Numbered from the stretch's first letter, positions 9,613 to 19,086 are shown. The stretch is 64,000 bases of DNA from Rahnella sikkimica (GCF_002951615.1 NZ_CP019062.1:3286001-3350000), one strand, 5' to 3'. The notes: a model not told the origin generated them from the letters alone. Program-made: numbers and translations.

Positions 9613-10968
9613 ATGGTGAGTAAAAAAAATTACGACGTTACCGAGTGGAATGTAGGTAATCCATACGAAGATATTGGCAAGGTTATTAACAGCATCATCG
9701 CAGATATTAAAACCAGGCAAACGAACGTTGATGTTAATGACGGTGGAAAACCGGGTGCAGTGATTTATATCCCGCCAGGTGATTATCATCTGACGACTCA
9801 GGTTGTTATTGATATCAGCTATCTGAAAATCATGGGATCTGGCCACGGTTTTACGTCTTCAAGTATTCGTTTTAATACGCCGCCGGGTGAACTGGCACAC
9901 TGGCATGAAATATGGCCAGGCGGCAGCCGGGTGCTGGTGGATATTTTACCGCAGTCAGGAAGTGACGAAAGCACTGGAGCCGCGTTCTATGTGAAGCGGG
10001 AGGGAGAACCTCGTATAAGCTCAGTCGAATTTGCCGATTTTTGTATTGATGGTTTGCACTTTGTGGATGATGCTTCAGGACATCACGATCCAGAGAATAG
10101 CTACACGAATGGGAAAACGGGTATTTATGTCGCAAATGCGCAGGATTCATTCCGGATTACCGGCATGGGGTTCGTGTATTTAGAGCATGGTATTACCACG
10201 TATCAGTCTGATGCACTTTCTATACATGATAATTTCATCGCTGAATGCGGAAACTGCATCGAATTACGCGGTTCAGGACAGGCGTCCAAAATAACCGATA
10301 ACCTAATCGGGGCGGGTTATAAAGGCTATTCCATTTATGCGCAAAATTTTGGCGGACTGCTGGTCACGGCAAATAATGTTTTCCCGCGCGGGAAAAGCAG
10401 CATCCATTTTTCTGGCGTAGTGCGTTCTTCTGTGACCAGTAACCGGTTCCATTCATTTTATTCGGGGATGTTAGTCCTTGAGGATAACAGTTCGGAAGTG
10501 CTGGTTTCTGCGAATCATTTTCTGCGCGACCATGAGCCTTGGTTACCGATGCAGGGATACGATAGCGGTGCAGATGACTTGTATGGGCTCCTGTATATAA
10601 GCGGAAATAATAACTCTGTTATTTCTAACCATATTTCGGAAACCATTGAGACTCAATATATCAGGCCGTCCGGAGCAAAGCCGGTCATCATACGAATTGT
10701 GTCAGGTACGGGTAATTTTATTTCCGGCAATCACATGGTTGCTACGACCGAAGCATCAAAAACGCAAACGTCCGCGACAAATTCCTGCTTCGATGCACAG
10801 GTGGGTGCTTTGCTGACGGTCGATGCCCTGCAACCGCTGGAGGTAACCGCTGTGCAGATCGAAACAGAATCGCGGCAAAATACAATTCTGGATTCAGGAA
10901 GCGATGCACAGGTTGTTATGGACAGAACCGTCAATGCTTTCAGAGCCACACCAACGCCGGGATTATAA
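9613..10968 (+). CDS. GH91 enzyme, probable difructose-anhydride III hydrolase
   Basis: 451 aa, closely resembling inulin fructotransferases (GH91; right-handed beta-helix), for example through NPYEDIGKVINSI, GAVIYIPPGDYHL and MGSGHGFTSSSIRFNTP. The catalytic acid pair as I recall it for the family, an Asp and a Glu 11 residues apart, is present as Asp206 (IHDNF) and Glu217 (NCIEL). The start is ATG 9613 with an AGGAA site; the upstream TTG at 9592 is ignored. There is no signal peptide. Secreted members convert inulin to DFA III or DFA I, while intracellular homologues hydrolyse DFA III to inulobiose. With a symporter and a LacI regulator beside it, intracellular hydrolysis is the better reading. 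No other fructan gene is in the window. Confidence 0.85.
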   Translation: MVSKKNYDVTEWNVGNPYEDIGKVINSIIADIKTRQTNVDVNDGGKPGAVIYIPPGDYHLTTQVVIDISYLKIMGSGHGFTSSSIRFNTPPGELAHWHEIWPGGSRVLVDILPQSGSDESTGAAFYVKREGEPRISSVEFADFCIDGLHFVDDASGHHDPENSYTNGKTGIYVANAQDSFRITGMGFVYLEHGITTYQSDALSIHDNFIAECGNCIELRGSGQASKITDNLIGAGYKGYSIYAQNFGGLLVTANNVFPRGKSSIHFSGVVRSSVTSNRFHSFYSGMLVLEDNSSEVLVSANHFLRDHEPWLPMQGYDSGADDLYGLLYISGNNNSVISNHISETIETQYIRPSGAKPVIIRIVSGTGNFISGNHMVATTEASKTQTSATNSCFDAQVGALLTVDALQPLEVTAVQIETESRQNTILDSGSDAQVVMDRTVNAFRATPTPGL

Positions 10969-10988
10969 GTCTCCGGGGTCATAACAAG

Positions 10989-11013
10989 AACGGGTGCCTC
11001 AGGGGCACCCGTT
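10989..11013. terminator. Terminator between GH91 gene and convergent lacI-type gene
   Basis: AACGGGTGCC, 5 bases, GGCACCCGTT followed by TT gives a perfect 10-bp stem 20 bp after the GH91 stop codon. It can serve both converging genes. Confidence 0.75.
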
Positions 11014-11050
11014 TTGCATTGCGAACAAACCAGAGGTTCTGGCGGAATAA

Positions 11051-12070
11051 TTATATTTTCGTCACAGTCATTCCGAGACTGCTCTCCCGAACAATAAGTT
11101 TTGTTGTCAATGCGATTGAATCGATGTGATCGTATTTCTCAGTTTTATTGATAAGTTCAAAGGCCAGTTTCCCCATCTCATTTATGGGCTGAGCAATACT
11201 GGTAATATTCATCACCTGCGCAATAATCGTATTGTCGAAACTGGCCACGGCGATATCACCCGGTACATTACCGCCCTTGCGTCGAAGCTTTTCGATAACA
11301 TAGCTTGCGGCAACGTCATTATAAATAAGCAGGCAGTTTATTTTATCTTCCCGACTCGTTATTTTATCAACGATGGAATCCAGAGAATGAATATGTCCCC
11401 GGCTATTTTCACCGTCACCTTTGGGGATCCAGTAGCCGTGGTGTTTTTCCACCCGATGGCCATGGCTGAGTGCTTTCTTACAAAAGGCCGAAATTTTGCG
11501 GTTGTCTACGCCGTCCTGGCCGATAAAGCCAAAACGGGTACGCCCGATATCAATAAAATGCTCGGCTATCGTCTCCGCCCCGCGTTCCTGGTTGTTAGAC
11601 ACTGAATTAAAGAAACGCGAGGTTTGTGTCACAACCGCAGTATTGACACCCGTGCTCAGCAGCCACTCTGACAAAGAAGATTCCGCTTCGGTGGGAACCC
11701 AAATCAGTGCTTCGATTCCCATTCCAACTAAGGTTCTTACCAGCTGCTTATCCTGAAATGGCTGGTTCTGGTGGGTTTTAACCAGCACAGATTTCCCTAC
11801 GTAACGGGCTTCCTCCTCAAGCGAGGCCAGCAGTTCACAGAAATGCGGATTAATCAGATTGGGGACCACCACGCCTATTAACCCGGAGCATTTACCGTTC
11901 AGTTGAACGGCGCTCCGGTTGGGGACGTAACAGAGAAAATCCATTGCGCTGTGAACCTCGCGACGAGTCTCAACGGACACGCTGGGATGATTATTGATCA
12001 CCCGTGACACGGTTGCGGTAGAAACACCCGCTTTTGTCGCCACATCTTTTATAGAAGCCATGTTCTTCAT
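11051..12070 (-). CDS. LacI-family transcriptional regulator of the GH91 locus
   Basis: 339 aa from ATG 12070 (or 336 aa from ATG 12061); the upstream extension to 12127 lacks family similarity. An N-terminal helix-turn-helix (IKDVATKAGVSTATVSRVINN region) is followed by the hinge and a periplasmic-binding-protein-like sugar domain (GLIGVVVPNLINPHFCELL; VPGDIAVASFDN; TSIAQPINEMGKLAFELI). It probably represses the symporter-GH91 operon and its own gene through the two matching operators. The inducer is likely the imported sugar or its cleavage product. It is convergent with the GH91 gene. Confidence 0.92.
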   Translation of the reverse strand: MKNMASIKDVATKAGVSTATVSRVINNHPSVSVETRREVHSAMDFLCYVPNRSAVQLNGKCSGLIGVVVPNLINPHFCELLASLEEEARYVGKSVLVKTHQNQPFQDKQLVRTLVGMGIEALIWVPTEAESSLSEWLLSTGVNTAVVTQTSRFFNSVSNNQERGAETIAEHFIDIGRTRFGFIGQDGVDNRKISAFCKKALSHGHRVEKHHGYWIPKGDGENSRGHIHSLDSIVDKITSREDKINCLLIYNDVAASYVIEKLRRKGGNVPGDIAVASFDNTIIAQVMNITSIAQPINEMGKLAFELINKTEKYDHIDSIALTTKLIVRESSLGMTVTKI

Positions 12071-12131
12071 GTCACCGGTTACATTCGTTATCAATAATAT
12101 AAAATCTGCACGCCACGAAGTATGCAAACCC

Positions 12132-12159
12132 GATCACATGTCGTTTTGTTACATGAAAC
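12132..12159. promoter_or_regulatory. Operator 2 of the GH91 sugar locus
   Basis: The reverse complement contains CATGTAACAAAACGACATG (core 12137-12155) and matches operator 1 at 26 of 28 positions. It lies 62 bp upstream of the lacI-type start and about 150 bp before the GH91 relic, so it could once have controlled both directions. A candidate promoter for the regulator follows it on the minus strand (TTTGCAT, then an AT-rich TTTTATATTAT). Confidence 0.75.
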
Positions 12160-12310
12160 CAGCACCGGGATCACATTGCTAATAAAAACCCGAACCGAAA
12201 TTTATTATTTACCCTTCACGTTGTATCAGCGGTTGCACAGTGATATCCACTGTCCTTTAAAAAATATGGGCTAATACTCTCCTCAGCCATTAATAACAAG
12301 GGTAAATAAA

Positions 12311-12477
12311 CGACTCGTTAACACAATAAATAAGGCCACTGGACAGGACGGAAAATCCGGTGCGGTAACTTATATTTCTTCCGGCGATTATCATTTATAT
12401 TTCAGAAGGGGATTAATCTCAGTTACGACAGAGATCTGGGGCTGATTTTAATGGACGGTAATAATATTTTTCGTCGA
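12311..12477 (+). pseudogene. Decayed fragment of a second GH91 gene
   Basis: Plus-strand translation gives LVNTINK..GQDGKSGAVTY and then ISSGDYHLYF. This matches the intact GH91 protein around residues 24-62 (VINSI.., NDGGKPGAVIY, IPPGDYHL). After a frameshift it continues INLSYDRDLGLI, like IDISYLKIMGSG (residues 66-77). The tail ILMDGNNIFR weakly resembles the GH91 C-terminus (VVMDRTVNAFR), as if the middle had been deleted. There is no usable start, and stop codons interrupt the frame. It lies on the other side of the lacI-type gene from the intact copy. Confidence 0.65.
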
Positions 12478-12480
12478 CAA

Positions 12481-12514
12481 AAAAAACGGCTTCCATAGCA
12501 GGAAGCCGTTTTTT
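12481..12514. terminator. Bidirectional terminator after ppiA
   Basis: AAAAAACGGCTTCC, 6 bases, GGAAGCCGTTTTTT: a 14-bp symmetrical stem with A and T runs, 22 bp after the ppiA stop codon. It works on either strand. Confidence 0.9.
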
Positions 12515-12535
12515 CCGGAACCGGAAAGCTGAACG

Positions 12536-13102
12536 TTATGGCAATACTTTCGCTGAGAGGATAACAATCGGCATGGTTGGAACGTTCTGGTATGGCCCGA
12601 CGTTGTCAGTTTTCACGGAAGACATTTTGTCGACCACGTCCATGCCTTTGATGACTTTACCGAAAACGGCATAGCCAAAATCACGCTGGCCGTGATCCAG
12701 GAAAGCATTGTCTGCTACGTTGATGAAGAACTGGCTGGTCGCGCTGTCTTTATCGGCAGTACGCGCCATGGCTACGGTGCCGCGCAGGTTACGCAGGCCG
12801 TTGTCGGCTTCGTTCTTAATAGGTTCTTTGGTCGCTTTTTGCTGCATGTCCGCAGTAAAGCCGCCGCCCTGGACCATAAAGCCCGGGATCACGCGATGGA
12901 AAATGGTGTTGTTGTAATAGCCGCTCTGCGCGTAATCGACGAAATTCTTCACAGAAACCGGTGCCTTCGCACTGTCGAGTTCCAATTCGATATTCCCTGC
13001 AGAAGTGGTCAGCATTACGTGGGTTTGACCGGCGGCGAAAACCGGTGACATTGCAGTCAGGGATAGCAGCGCAGTTAAGGCCACTAAAGTACGTTTAAAC
13101 AT
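12536..13102 (-). CDS. ppiA: Periplasmic peptidyl-prolyl isomerase A (cyclophilin)
   Basis: Cyclophilin-type cis-trans prolyl isomerase that assists folding in the periplasm. I use ATG 13102 (188 aa, good AAGGAA site) rather than the upstream start at 13141. The signal peptide begins [18 protein letters not shown] and ends near VFAAG. Cyclophilin signatures: [23 protein letters not shown] split across residues ~50-75, then [10 protein letters not shown] and FGYAVFGKV. It is a single gene with its own terminator. In E. coli it lies between yhfG and tsgA. Confidence 0.96.
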   Translation of the reverse strand: MFKRTLVALTALLSLTAMSPVFAAGQTHVMLTTSAGNIELELDSAKAPVSVKNFVDYAQSGYYNNTIFHRVIPGFMVQGGGFTADMQQKATKEPIKNEADNGLRNLRGTVAMARTADKDSATSQFFINVADNAFLDHGQRDFGYAVFGKVIKGMDVVDKMSSVKTDNVGPYQNVPTMPIVILSAKVLP

Positions 13103-13247
13103 GACGGTTCCTTTCTCCAGAATACAAACAACAGATCCCACTGATTCTAAAGAGCCTTTAGGCTCAGCGCCAGACCTTTACCTATATTTACGCTTAAAAC
13201 TAAATTGTTCAGATATTTCATAATATTACACGGCATTTATCTGAGCG

Positions 13248-14531
13248 TTAGCTGTTGAAATCCACCGGGTAATCTTCGTCAAGATGGATGACCGTTTTTG
13301 CCGGTTCCGTTTGCGCGATAAGCCGTCCCTGGCGGATGGAATAACGCACCGGCGTCTGACGGCGGACAGCATCAAAACCATTCTGCGCGGGCAGGATCAC
13401 CAGGCTCGCCGGATTGCCGCTTTGCAGCGCGTAATCCTTCAGATTCATTGTTCTCGCGCTGAACGTGGTAATCAGCTTCAGGCCGTCGTCAATTTGCTGA
13501 TATCCCATCAGCTGGCAGACATGCAGCCCCATGTGTAAAACCTGCAACATATTGGCGGTGCCCAGCGGATACCACGGGTCAAAAACGTCGTCATGACCAA
13601 AACAGACATTAATCCCCGCCTCCAGCATCTCTTTCACGCGCGTAATACCGCGACGTTTCGGGTAAGTATCAAAGCGCCCTTGCAGATGAATATTCACCAG
13701 CGGATTGGCGACAAAATTGATGCCCGACATTTTCAGCAGACGAAACAGCCGCGAGGTATACGCGCCGTTGTAAGAGTGCATCGCGGTGGTGTGGCTGGCA
13801 GTAACGCGCTCGCCCATATTTTCGCGCAGCGCCAGCGCCGCCACGGTTTCTACAAAACGCGATTGCTCGTCATCGATTTCATCGCAATGCACGTCGATGA
13901 GCTTGTTATATTTCTTCGCCAGCGCAAAGGTTTTGTGCAGCGATTCCACGCCATATTCGCGGGTAAATTCAAAATGCGGAATCGCGCCGACAACGTCAGC
14001 ACCCAGCTTCAGCGCCTCTTCCAGCAGGGCTTCGCCGTCGGGGTACGACATAATTCCTTCCTGCGGAAACGCCACGATTTGCAGCGTGACCCACGGCGCG
14101 ACTTCCGTTTTCACTTCCAGCATGGCTTTCAGCGCCGTCAGCGTCGGGTCGGAGACATCAACGTGCGTACGGACATGCTGAATACCGTTGGCAATCTGCC
14201 ATTTCAGCGTCTGCCACGCGCGCTGTTTCACGTCTTCATGTGTGAGCAACGCCTTGCGTTCCGCCCAGCGTTCAATGCCTTCAAACAGCGTACCGGACTG
14301 GTTCCACGCGGGCTGACCGGCGGTTTGCGTGGTATCGAGGTGAATATGCGGTTCGATAAAAGGCGGGATCGCCAGCCCGCCTTCCGCATCAAGAATGTGC
14401 TCTCCGGGCTGATCATTTTGTGGCCGGGAGATGATCTGGCTAACCACGCCGTCTTCGATATCGATCTGCCACAATCCTTCGCTGCCGGGCAGGCGTACGT
14501 TTTTGATGGTCCGTAAAAGGGTTTTCGTCAC
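13248..14531 (-). CDS. codA: Cytosine deaminase
   Basis: Amidohydrolase that converts cytosine to uracil and ammonia (pyrimidine salvage). Metal ligands are visible: HIH (His62, His64), the [10 protein letters not shown] motif, [12 protein letters not shown], and [12 protein letters not shown]. Starting at GTG 14531 gives 427 aa, the same length as E. coli CodA, with TGAGG six bases upstream. Earlier starts (ATG 14543 or the 14687 extension) add unconserved residues. codB, the cytosine permease gene that precedes codA in E. coli, is absent here. The gene is divergent from nirB and sits where E. coli has tsgA. Confidence 0.95.
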   Translation of the reverse strand: MTKTLLRTIKNVRLPGSEGLWQIDIEDGVVSQIISRPQNDQPGEHILDAEGGLAIPPFIEPHIHLDTTQTAGQPAWNQSGTLFEGIERWAERKALLTHEDVKQRAWQTLKWQIANGIQHVRTHVDVSDPTLTALKAMLEVKTEVAPWVTLQIVAFPQEGIMSYPDGEALLEEALKLGADVVGAIPHFEFTREYGVESLHKTFALAKKYNKLIDVHCDEIDDEQSRFVETVAALALRENMGERVTASHTTAMHSYNGAYTSRLFRLLKMSGINFVANPLVNIHLQGRFDTYPKRRGITRVKEMLEAGINVCFGHDDVFDPWYPLGTANMLQVLHMGLHVCQLMGYQQIDDGLKLITTFSARTMNLKDYALQSGNPASLVILPAQNGFDAVRRQTPVRYSIRQGRLIAQTEPAKTVIHLDEDYPVDFNS

Positions 14532-14644
14532 GCGTAACCTCATCGTTAGAGAAAGTCGGTTTAAGATAAGCAATAAGAAGAACAATAGCCTGAAAGTGTT
14601 TATAAATCGAAAGGTTACATAAAAACCCAATGAAATCAGACAAA

Positions 14645-14660
14645 TACCACCTAAGGAGTA
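14645..14660 (+). promoter_or_regulatory. NarL/NarP 7-2-7 site of the nirB promoter
   Basis: TACCACC-TA-AGGAGTA is two inverted heptamers separated by 2 bp. Its centre is 28 bp upstream of the FNR site centre, the spacing I recall for E. coli nirB (-69.5 versus -41.5). Nitrate/nitrite activation is expected. Confidence 0.8.
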
Positions 14661-14673
14661 TATTGGGAACGGC

Positions 14674-14687
14674 TTGATTTGTATCAA
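14674..14687 (+). promoter_or_regulatory. FNR site of the nirB promoter
   Basis: TTGATTTGTATCAA is a perfect FNR box (TTGAT-N4-ATCAA). At -41.5 it sets the start near 14722, with a TATGTT -10 element at 14709-14714. This gives anaerobic induction of nirBD-cysG. Confidence 0.9.
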
Positions 14688-14744
14688 TACCCCCAGTTAC
14701 GCGCGGGTTATGTTTAGCCTCATAAAATCAAAATTGAGGCAATT

Positions 14745-17297
14745 ATGAGCAAAGTCAGACTCGCGATTATTGGTAACGGCATGGTCGGCCATCGCTTTAT
14801 CGAGGATTTGCTGGATAAAGCAGAGCCGGGTCAGTTCGATATCACGGTATTATGTGAAGAGCCGCGCGTGGCCTATGACCGCGTCCATCTTTCCTCTTAC
14901 TTTTCACACCATACCGCCGAAGAACTGTCGCTGGTTCGTGAAGGATTTTACGAAAAACACAACGTCAACGTGCTGATTGGCGAACGCGCCATCACGCTGA
15001 ACCGCCAGGAAAAAGTGATTCACTCCAGCAGCGGCCGCACGGTGTACTACGACAAACTGATTATCGCGACCGGTTCCTACCCGTGGGTACCGCCGATCTC
15101 CGGTTCTGACGGCCAGGACTGCTTCGTTTACCGCACCATTGAAGATTTGCACGCCATCGAATCCTGCGCCCGTCGCAGCAAACGCGGTGCTGTCGTCGGC
15201 GGCGGTTTGCTCGGGCTGGAAGCGGCCGGTGCCCTGAAAAACCTCGGTGTGGAAACGCACGTTGTTGAATTCGCACCCGGCCTGATGACAGAGCAGCTTG
15301 ATGTGATGGGCGGCAGCCAGCTGCGCCAGAAAATCGAAAGCATGGGCGTGCAGGTTCACACCGCGAAAAACACCAAACAAATCGTTCAGGGCGGAAGCTC
15401 TGCCCGCAAAACCATGGAATTTGCTGACGGCACTGCGCTGGAAGTCGATTTCATCGTGTTCTCTACCGGCATCCGTCCGCAGGACAAACTGGCGCGCCAG
15501 TGCGATCTCGAGATAGCACCACGCGGCGGCATCGTCATTAACGACCAGTGCCAGACCAGCGATCCGGACGTTTATGCCATCGGCGAATGTGCGTCGTGGA
15601 ATCAGCGCACTTTCGGTCTGGTTGCGCCGGGCTACAAAATGGCGCAGGTCACCGCAGACCATCTTCTGGGCCGCGAAAATACCTTCACCGGCGCAGACAT
15701 GAGCGCCAAGCTGAAACTGCTCGGCGTTGACGTTGCGGGTATCGGCGACGCACACGCCCGCACACCGGGCGCGCGCAGCTACGTCTATCTTGATGAAAGC
15801 AAAGCGTTATACAAACGTCTGGTCGTCAGTGAAGACAACAGAACATTGCTCGGCGCGGTACTGGTCGGCGACACCAGCGATTACGGCAATCTTTTGCAGC
15901 TGGTGCTGAATAATATCGAACTGCCGGAAAACCCGGATGCGCTGATCCTCCCTGCCCACGCGGGCAGCGGCGGCGCGGTGATCGGCACCGATGCGTTGCC
16001 GGAAAGCGCGCAAATCTGCTCCTGTTTTGACGTCACCAAAGGCGACATCATCAAAGCAGTTCAGGGCGGCTGCCACACCGTCGCGGCACTGAAATCCGCG
16101 ACCAAAGCCGGTACCGGCTGCGGCGGTTGTGTTCCGCTGGTCACACAGGTACTGAACGCTGAGCTGAGCAAACAGGGCATCGAAGTAAACCATCACCTGT
16201 GCGAACACTTTTCGTATTCGCGTCAGGAGCTGTATCACCTGATCCGCGTCGAAGGCATCCGTTCGTTTGACGATCTGCTCAATAAATATGGCAAAGGTTA
16301 TGGCTGCGAAGTGTGTAAACCGACCGTCGGTTCGCTGCTCGCCTCCTGCTGGAACGACTACGTGCTGAAAGCGCAGCACACCCCGCTTCAGGATACCAAT
16401 GACGTCTTCCTCGCCAACATGCAAAAAGACGGCACGTATTCCGTTATCCCGCGCTCACCGGGCGGTGAAATCACCCCACAGGGCCTGATGGCGATTGGCG
16501 AGATTGCGGCGGAATATAATCTCTACACCAAAATTACCGGTTCCCAGCGCATCGGGATGTTCGGCGCGCAGAAAGACGATTTACCGGCTATCTGGCAGAA
16601 ACTGATTAACGCCGGTTTCGAAACCGGTCAGGCGTATGCAAAAGCGCTGCGCATGGCGAAAACCTGCGTCGGCAGCACCTGGTGCCGCTACGGCGTCGGC
16701 GACAGCCTCGGGCTCGGCATCAGTCTGGAAAACCGCTACAAAGGCATCCGCACGCCACACAAGATGAAATTCGGCGTGTCCGGTTGTACCCGTGAATGTT
16801 CGGAAGCGCAGGGCAAAGACGTCGGCATTATCGCCACCGAAAACGGCTGGAACCTGTATGTCTGCGGCAACGGCGGGATGAAACCACGCCACGGCGATCT
16901 GCTGGCCGCCGATCTGGATAACGAAACGCTGCTGCGCTATCTCGACCGCTTCATGATGTTCTACATCCGCACCGCCGATAAGCTGCAACGCACCTCGGTC
17001 TGGATGGATAATCTCGAAGGCGGCATTACCTACCTGCGCAAAGTGATCATCGATAACAAACTCGGCCTGAACGATCAGCTGGAAGCCGAACTGGCGCGTC
17101 TGCGTGAATCTGCGGTTTGCGAATGGCAGGAAACGCTGAACGATCCGGCGGCGCAGACCCGCTTCACGCACTTTATCAACAGCGCACAGCGCGATCCGAA
17201 CGTACAGTTCGTTGCAGAACGCGAACAGCACCGTCCGGCGCGCCCGGACGAACGCATTCCGGTGAAAATGATCGCCGACGGGGAGGAAGTATTATGA
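14745..17297 (+). CDS. nirB: NADH-dependent nitrite reductase, large subunit
   Basis: Cytosolic siroheme enzyme that reduces nitrite to ammonium with NADH. 850 aa with the family's domains in order: FAD/NAD(P)-binding domain (IIGNGMVGHRFIEDL start, GGGLLGLEAA near 150), a BFD-like [2Fe-2S] domain (ICSCFDVTKGDI ... CGGCVP, about 420-470), and the nitrite/sulfite reductase half with the 4Fe-4S/siroheme cysteines (TCVGSTWCRYG and SGCTRECSEAQGKD). The ATG follows TTGAGG. nirD overlaps the stop codon (ATGA). The NarL/FNR promoter upstream indicates anaerobic, nitrate- and nitrite-responsive expression. Confidence 0.98.
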   Translation: MSKVRLAIIGNGMVGHRFIEDLLDKAEPGQFDITVLCEEPRVAYDRVHLSSYFSHHTAEELSLVREGFYEKHNVNVLIGERAITLNRQEKVIHSSSGRTVYYDKLIIATGSYPWVPPISGSDGQDCFVYRTIEDLHAIESCARRSKRGAVVGGGLLGLEAAGALKNLGVETHVVEFAPGLMTEQLDVMGGSQLRQKIESMGVQVHTAKNTKQIVQGGSSARKTMEFADGTALEVDFIVFSTGIRPQDKLARQCDLEIAPRGGIVINDQCQTSDPDVYAIGECASWNQRTFGLVAPGYKMAQVTADHLLGRENTFTGADMSAKLKLLGVDVAGIGDAHARTPGARSYVYLDESKALYKRLVVSEDNRTLLGAVLVGDTSDYGNLLQLVLNNIELPENPDALILPAHAGSGGAVIGTDALPESAQICSCFDVTKGDIIKAVQGGCHTVAALKSATKAGTGCGGCVPLVTQVLNAELSKQGIEVNHHLCEHFSYSRQELYHLIRVEGIRSFDDLLNKYGKGYGCEVCKPTVGSLLASCWNDYVLKAQHTPLQDTNDVFLANMQKDGTYSVIPRSPGGEITPQGLMAIGEIAAEYNLYTKITGSQRIGMFGAQKDDLPAIWQKLINAGFETGQAYAKALRMAKTCVGSTWCRYGVGDSLGLGISLENRYKGIRTPHKMKFGVSGCTRECSEAQGKDVGIIATENGWNLYVCGNGGMKPRHGDLLAADLDNETLLRYLDRFMMFYIRTADKLQRTSVWMDNLEGGITYLRKVIIDNKLGLNDQLEAELARLRESAVCEWQETLNDPAAQTRFTHFINSAQRDPNVQFVAEREQHRPARPDERIPVKMIADGEEVL

Positions 17298-17644
17298 GCC
17301 AGTGGTTAACGCTTTGTTCTGTTGAGCAAATCCTGCCGGGTTGCGGCGTTTGTGCGCTGGCGGGCGATCAGCAGGTTGCGCTGTTCCGCCCTTATGCGGA
17401 TGAGCAGATTTTTGCGCTGTCGAATATCGATCCTTTCGCGCAATCCAGCGTGCTTTCACGCGGGATTATTGCGGAACATCAGGGCGAATTGTGGGTCGCC
17501 AGCCCGCTGAAAAAACAGCATTTTCGCCTGACGGATGGTTTGTGTATGGAAGACGATGCACATTCGATTCCGGCCTATGAAGTTCGTGTTCAGGGCGGCA
17601 ATGTGGAAATCAATACCGCCAGTCTTCACGCAGAAGCCTGCTAA
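17294..17644 (+). CDS. nirD: Nitrite reductase, small subunit
   Basis: Rieske-like small subunit of the NirBD nitrite reductase, 116 aa (slightly longer than E. coli NirD). The start is the ATG in the ATGA overlap with nirB; a longer frame upstream is only an overlap with nirB. NirD proteins keep the Rieske fold but lack the full [2Fe-2S] ligand set, and only scattered Cys ([13 protein letters not shown]) are seen here. In E. coli the next gene is the nitrite channel nirC; here cysG follows directly. Confidence 0.95.
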   Translation: MSQWLTLCSVEQILPGCGVCALAGDQQVALFRPYADEQIFALSNIDPFAQSSVLSRGIIAEHQGELWVASPLKKQHFRLTDGLCMEDDAHSIPAYEVRVQGGNVEINTASLHAEAC

Positions 17645-17658
17645 ACTCCGCGCCTTCA

Positions 17659-17676
17659 CGCCGCCTTCGGGCGGCG
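17659..17676 (+). other. Hairpin between nirD and cysG
   Basis: CGCCGCC, TTCG tetraloop, GGCGGCG with no T run. It is a very stable stem, more likely an mRNA processing or stability element than a terminator, at the point where nirC is missing. Confidence 0.5.
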
Positions 17677-17703
17677 TTGTTATCTGCTTTCGGGAACGTC
17701 GTC

Positions 17704-19086
17704 ATGGATTATTTGCCCCTCTTTTGTCAGTTAAAAAACAGAGCCTGTCTGCTGGTGGGTGCCGGTGACGTTGCCGAACGCAAAGCCCGTTTGCTGCTCG
17801 ATGCCGGTGCGAAACTGACGGTGAACGCCCTCACCTTCACGTCACAATTTCAGATTTGGGCCGACGAAGGCAAAGTCCGCCTGCTGAAAGGCGAATTCTC
17901 GCCGCTGCTGGTCGATGAAAAGTGGCTGATCATTGCCGCGACGGATTCTGATTTAGTCAATCAGGAAGTCAGCGAAGCCGCCGAGCAACGCCGCGTTTTC
18001 TGTAACGTGGTGGACGCGCCGGAAAGCGCGAGCGTGATTATGCCGTCGATTATCGACCGTTCACCGCTGATGATCGCCGTCTCTTCCGGCGGCAATGCGC
18101 CGGTTCTGGCGCGACTGTTGCGCGAACGTCTGGAATCCATTTTGCCGCAGCATCTGGGCAAACTGGCGCAGGTTGCGGGCGGATTACGTGCGCGGGTCAA
18201 GGCGCAGTTCAGTGAGATGTCCGACCGTCGCCGCTGGTGGGAAAAGCTGTTTAATCATCATCGTCTGGCGCAATCTCTCGCCAATAATGACGACGCGCAA
18301 AGCGGGCAATATCTCGAAGAATTATTCAGCGAGCCGGTGGATAAACACGGCGAGGTGATCCTGGTCGGTGCCGGGCCGGGCGATGCCGGTCTGCTGACGC
18401 TCAAAGGTTTGCAACAGATGCAACTGGCCGATGTGGTGGTTTACGACCGGCTGGTTTCCGACGGCGTGCTGAATCTGGTGCGCCGCGACGCCGAGCGTAT
18501 TTTCGTCGGCAAACGCGCCGGGCATCATTGTGTTCCCCAGGAACGTATCAACGAAATTCTGCTGGAACAGGCGCAAATGGGCAAACGCGTTGTGCGCCTG
18601 AAAGGGGGCGATCCGTTTATCTTTGGCCGTGGCGGCGAGGAGCTGGAAGCGCTGAAAGCGGCGGGCATCGCGTTTTCCGTTGTGCCGGGCATTACCGCCG
18701 CCTCGGGCTGTTCAGCCTACAGCGGCATTCCGCTGACGCACCGTGATCATGCGCAAAGCGTCCGCTTAATCACCGGTCACGCCAAACAGGACGGCGCGCT
18801 CGACTGGGCGTGTCTGGCGCAGGGTCAGCAAACGCTGGTGTTTTATATGGGACTCACGCAGGCGGGCGAGATCCAGCGCCGTCTGCTGGAAAACGGTTTA
18901 GCCTCACAAACGCCTGTTGCGCTGGTCGAAAACGGCACCAGCCAGCAGCAGCGCGTGGTCACCGGAAACCTGACTGACCTCGAAAATCTGGCAAAACAGG
19001 TGCAAAGCCCGAGTCTGATTATCGTCGGCAGCGTGGTCAGCCTGCGCCAGAAACTCAACTGGTTTGCCAGCGAAACGCCGCAGTAA
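17704..19086 (+). CDS. cysG: Siroheme synthase (trifunctional)
   Basis: Makes siroheme from uroporphyrinogen III, the cofactor needed by NirB and sulfite reductase. The N-terminal half is the precorrin-2 dehydrogenase/sirohydrochlorin ferrochelatase ([42 protein letters not shown]). The C-terminal half is the SAM-dependent uroporphyrinogen methyltransferase ([48 protein letters not shown]). The start is ATG 17704 ([10 protein letters not shown], 460 aa), matching E. coli; the earlier start at 17677 is not conserved. It is the last gene of the nir operon. Confidence 0.97.
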   Translation: MDYLPLFCQLKNRACLLVGAGDVAERKARLLLDAGAKLTVNALTFTSQFQIWADEGKVRLLKGEFSPLLVDEKWLIIAATDSDLVNQEVSEAAEQRRVFCNVVDAPESASVIMPSIIDRSPLMIAVSSGGNAPVLARLLRERLESILPQHLGKLAQVAGGLRARVKAQFSEMSDRRRWWEKLFNHHRLAQSLANNDDAQSGQYLEELFSEPVDKHGEVILVGAGPGDAGLLTLKGLQQMQLADVVVYDRLVSDGVLNLVRRDAERIFVGKRAGHHCVPQERINEILLEQAQMGKRVVRLKGGDPFIFGRGGEELEALKAAGIAFSVVPGITAASGCSAYSGIPLTHRDHAQSVRLITGHAKQDGALDWACLAQGQQTLVFYMGLTQAGEIQRRLLENGLASQTPVALVENGTSQQQRVVTGNLTDLENLAKQVQSPSLIIVGSVVSLRQKLNWFASETPQ

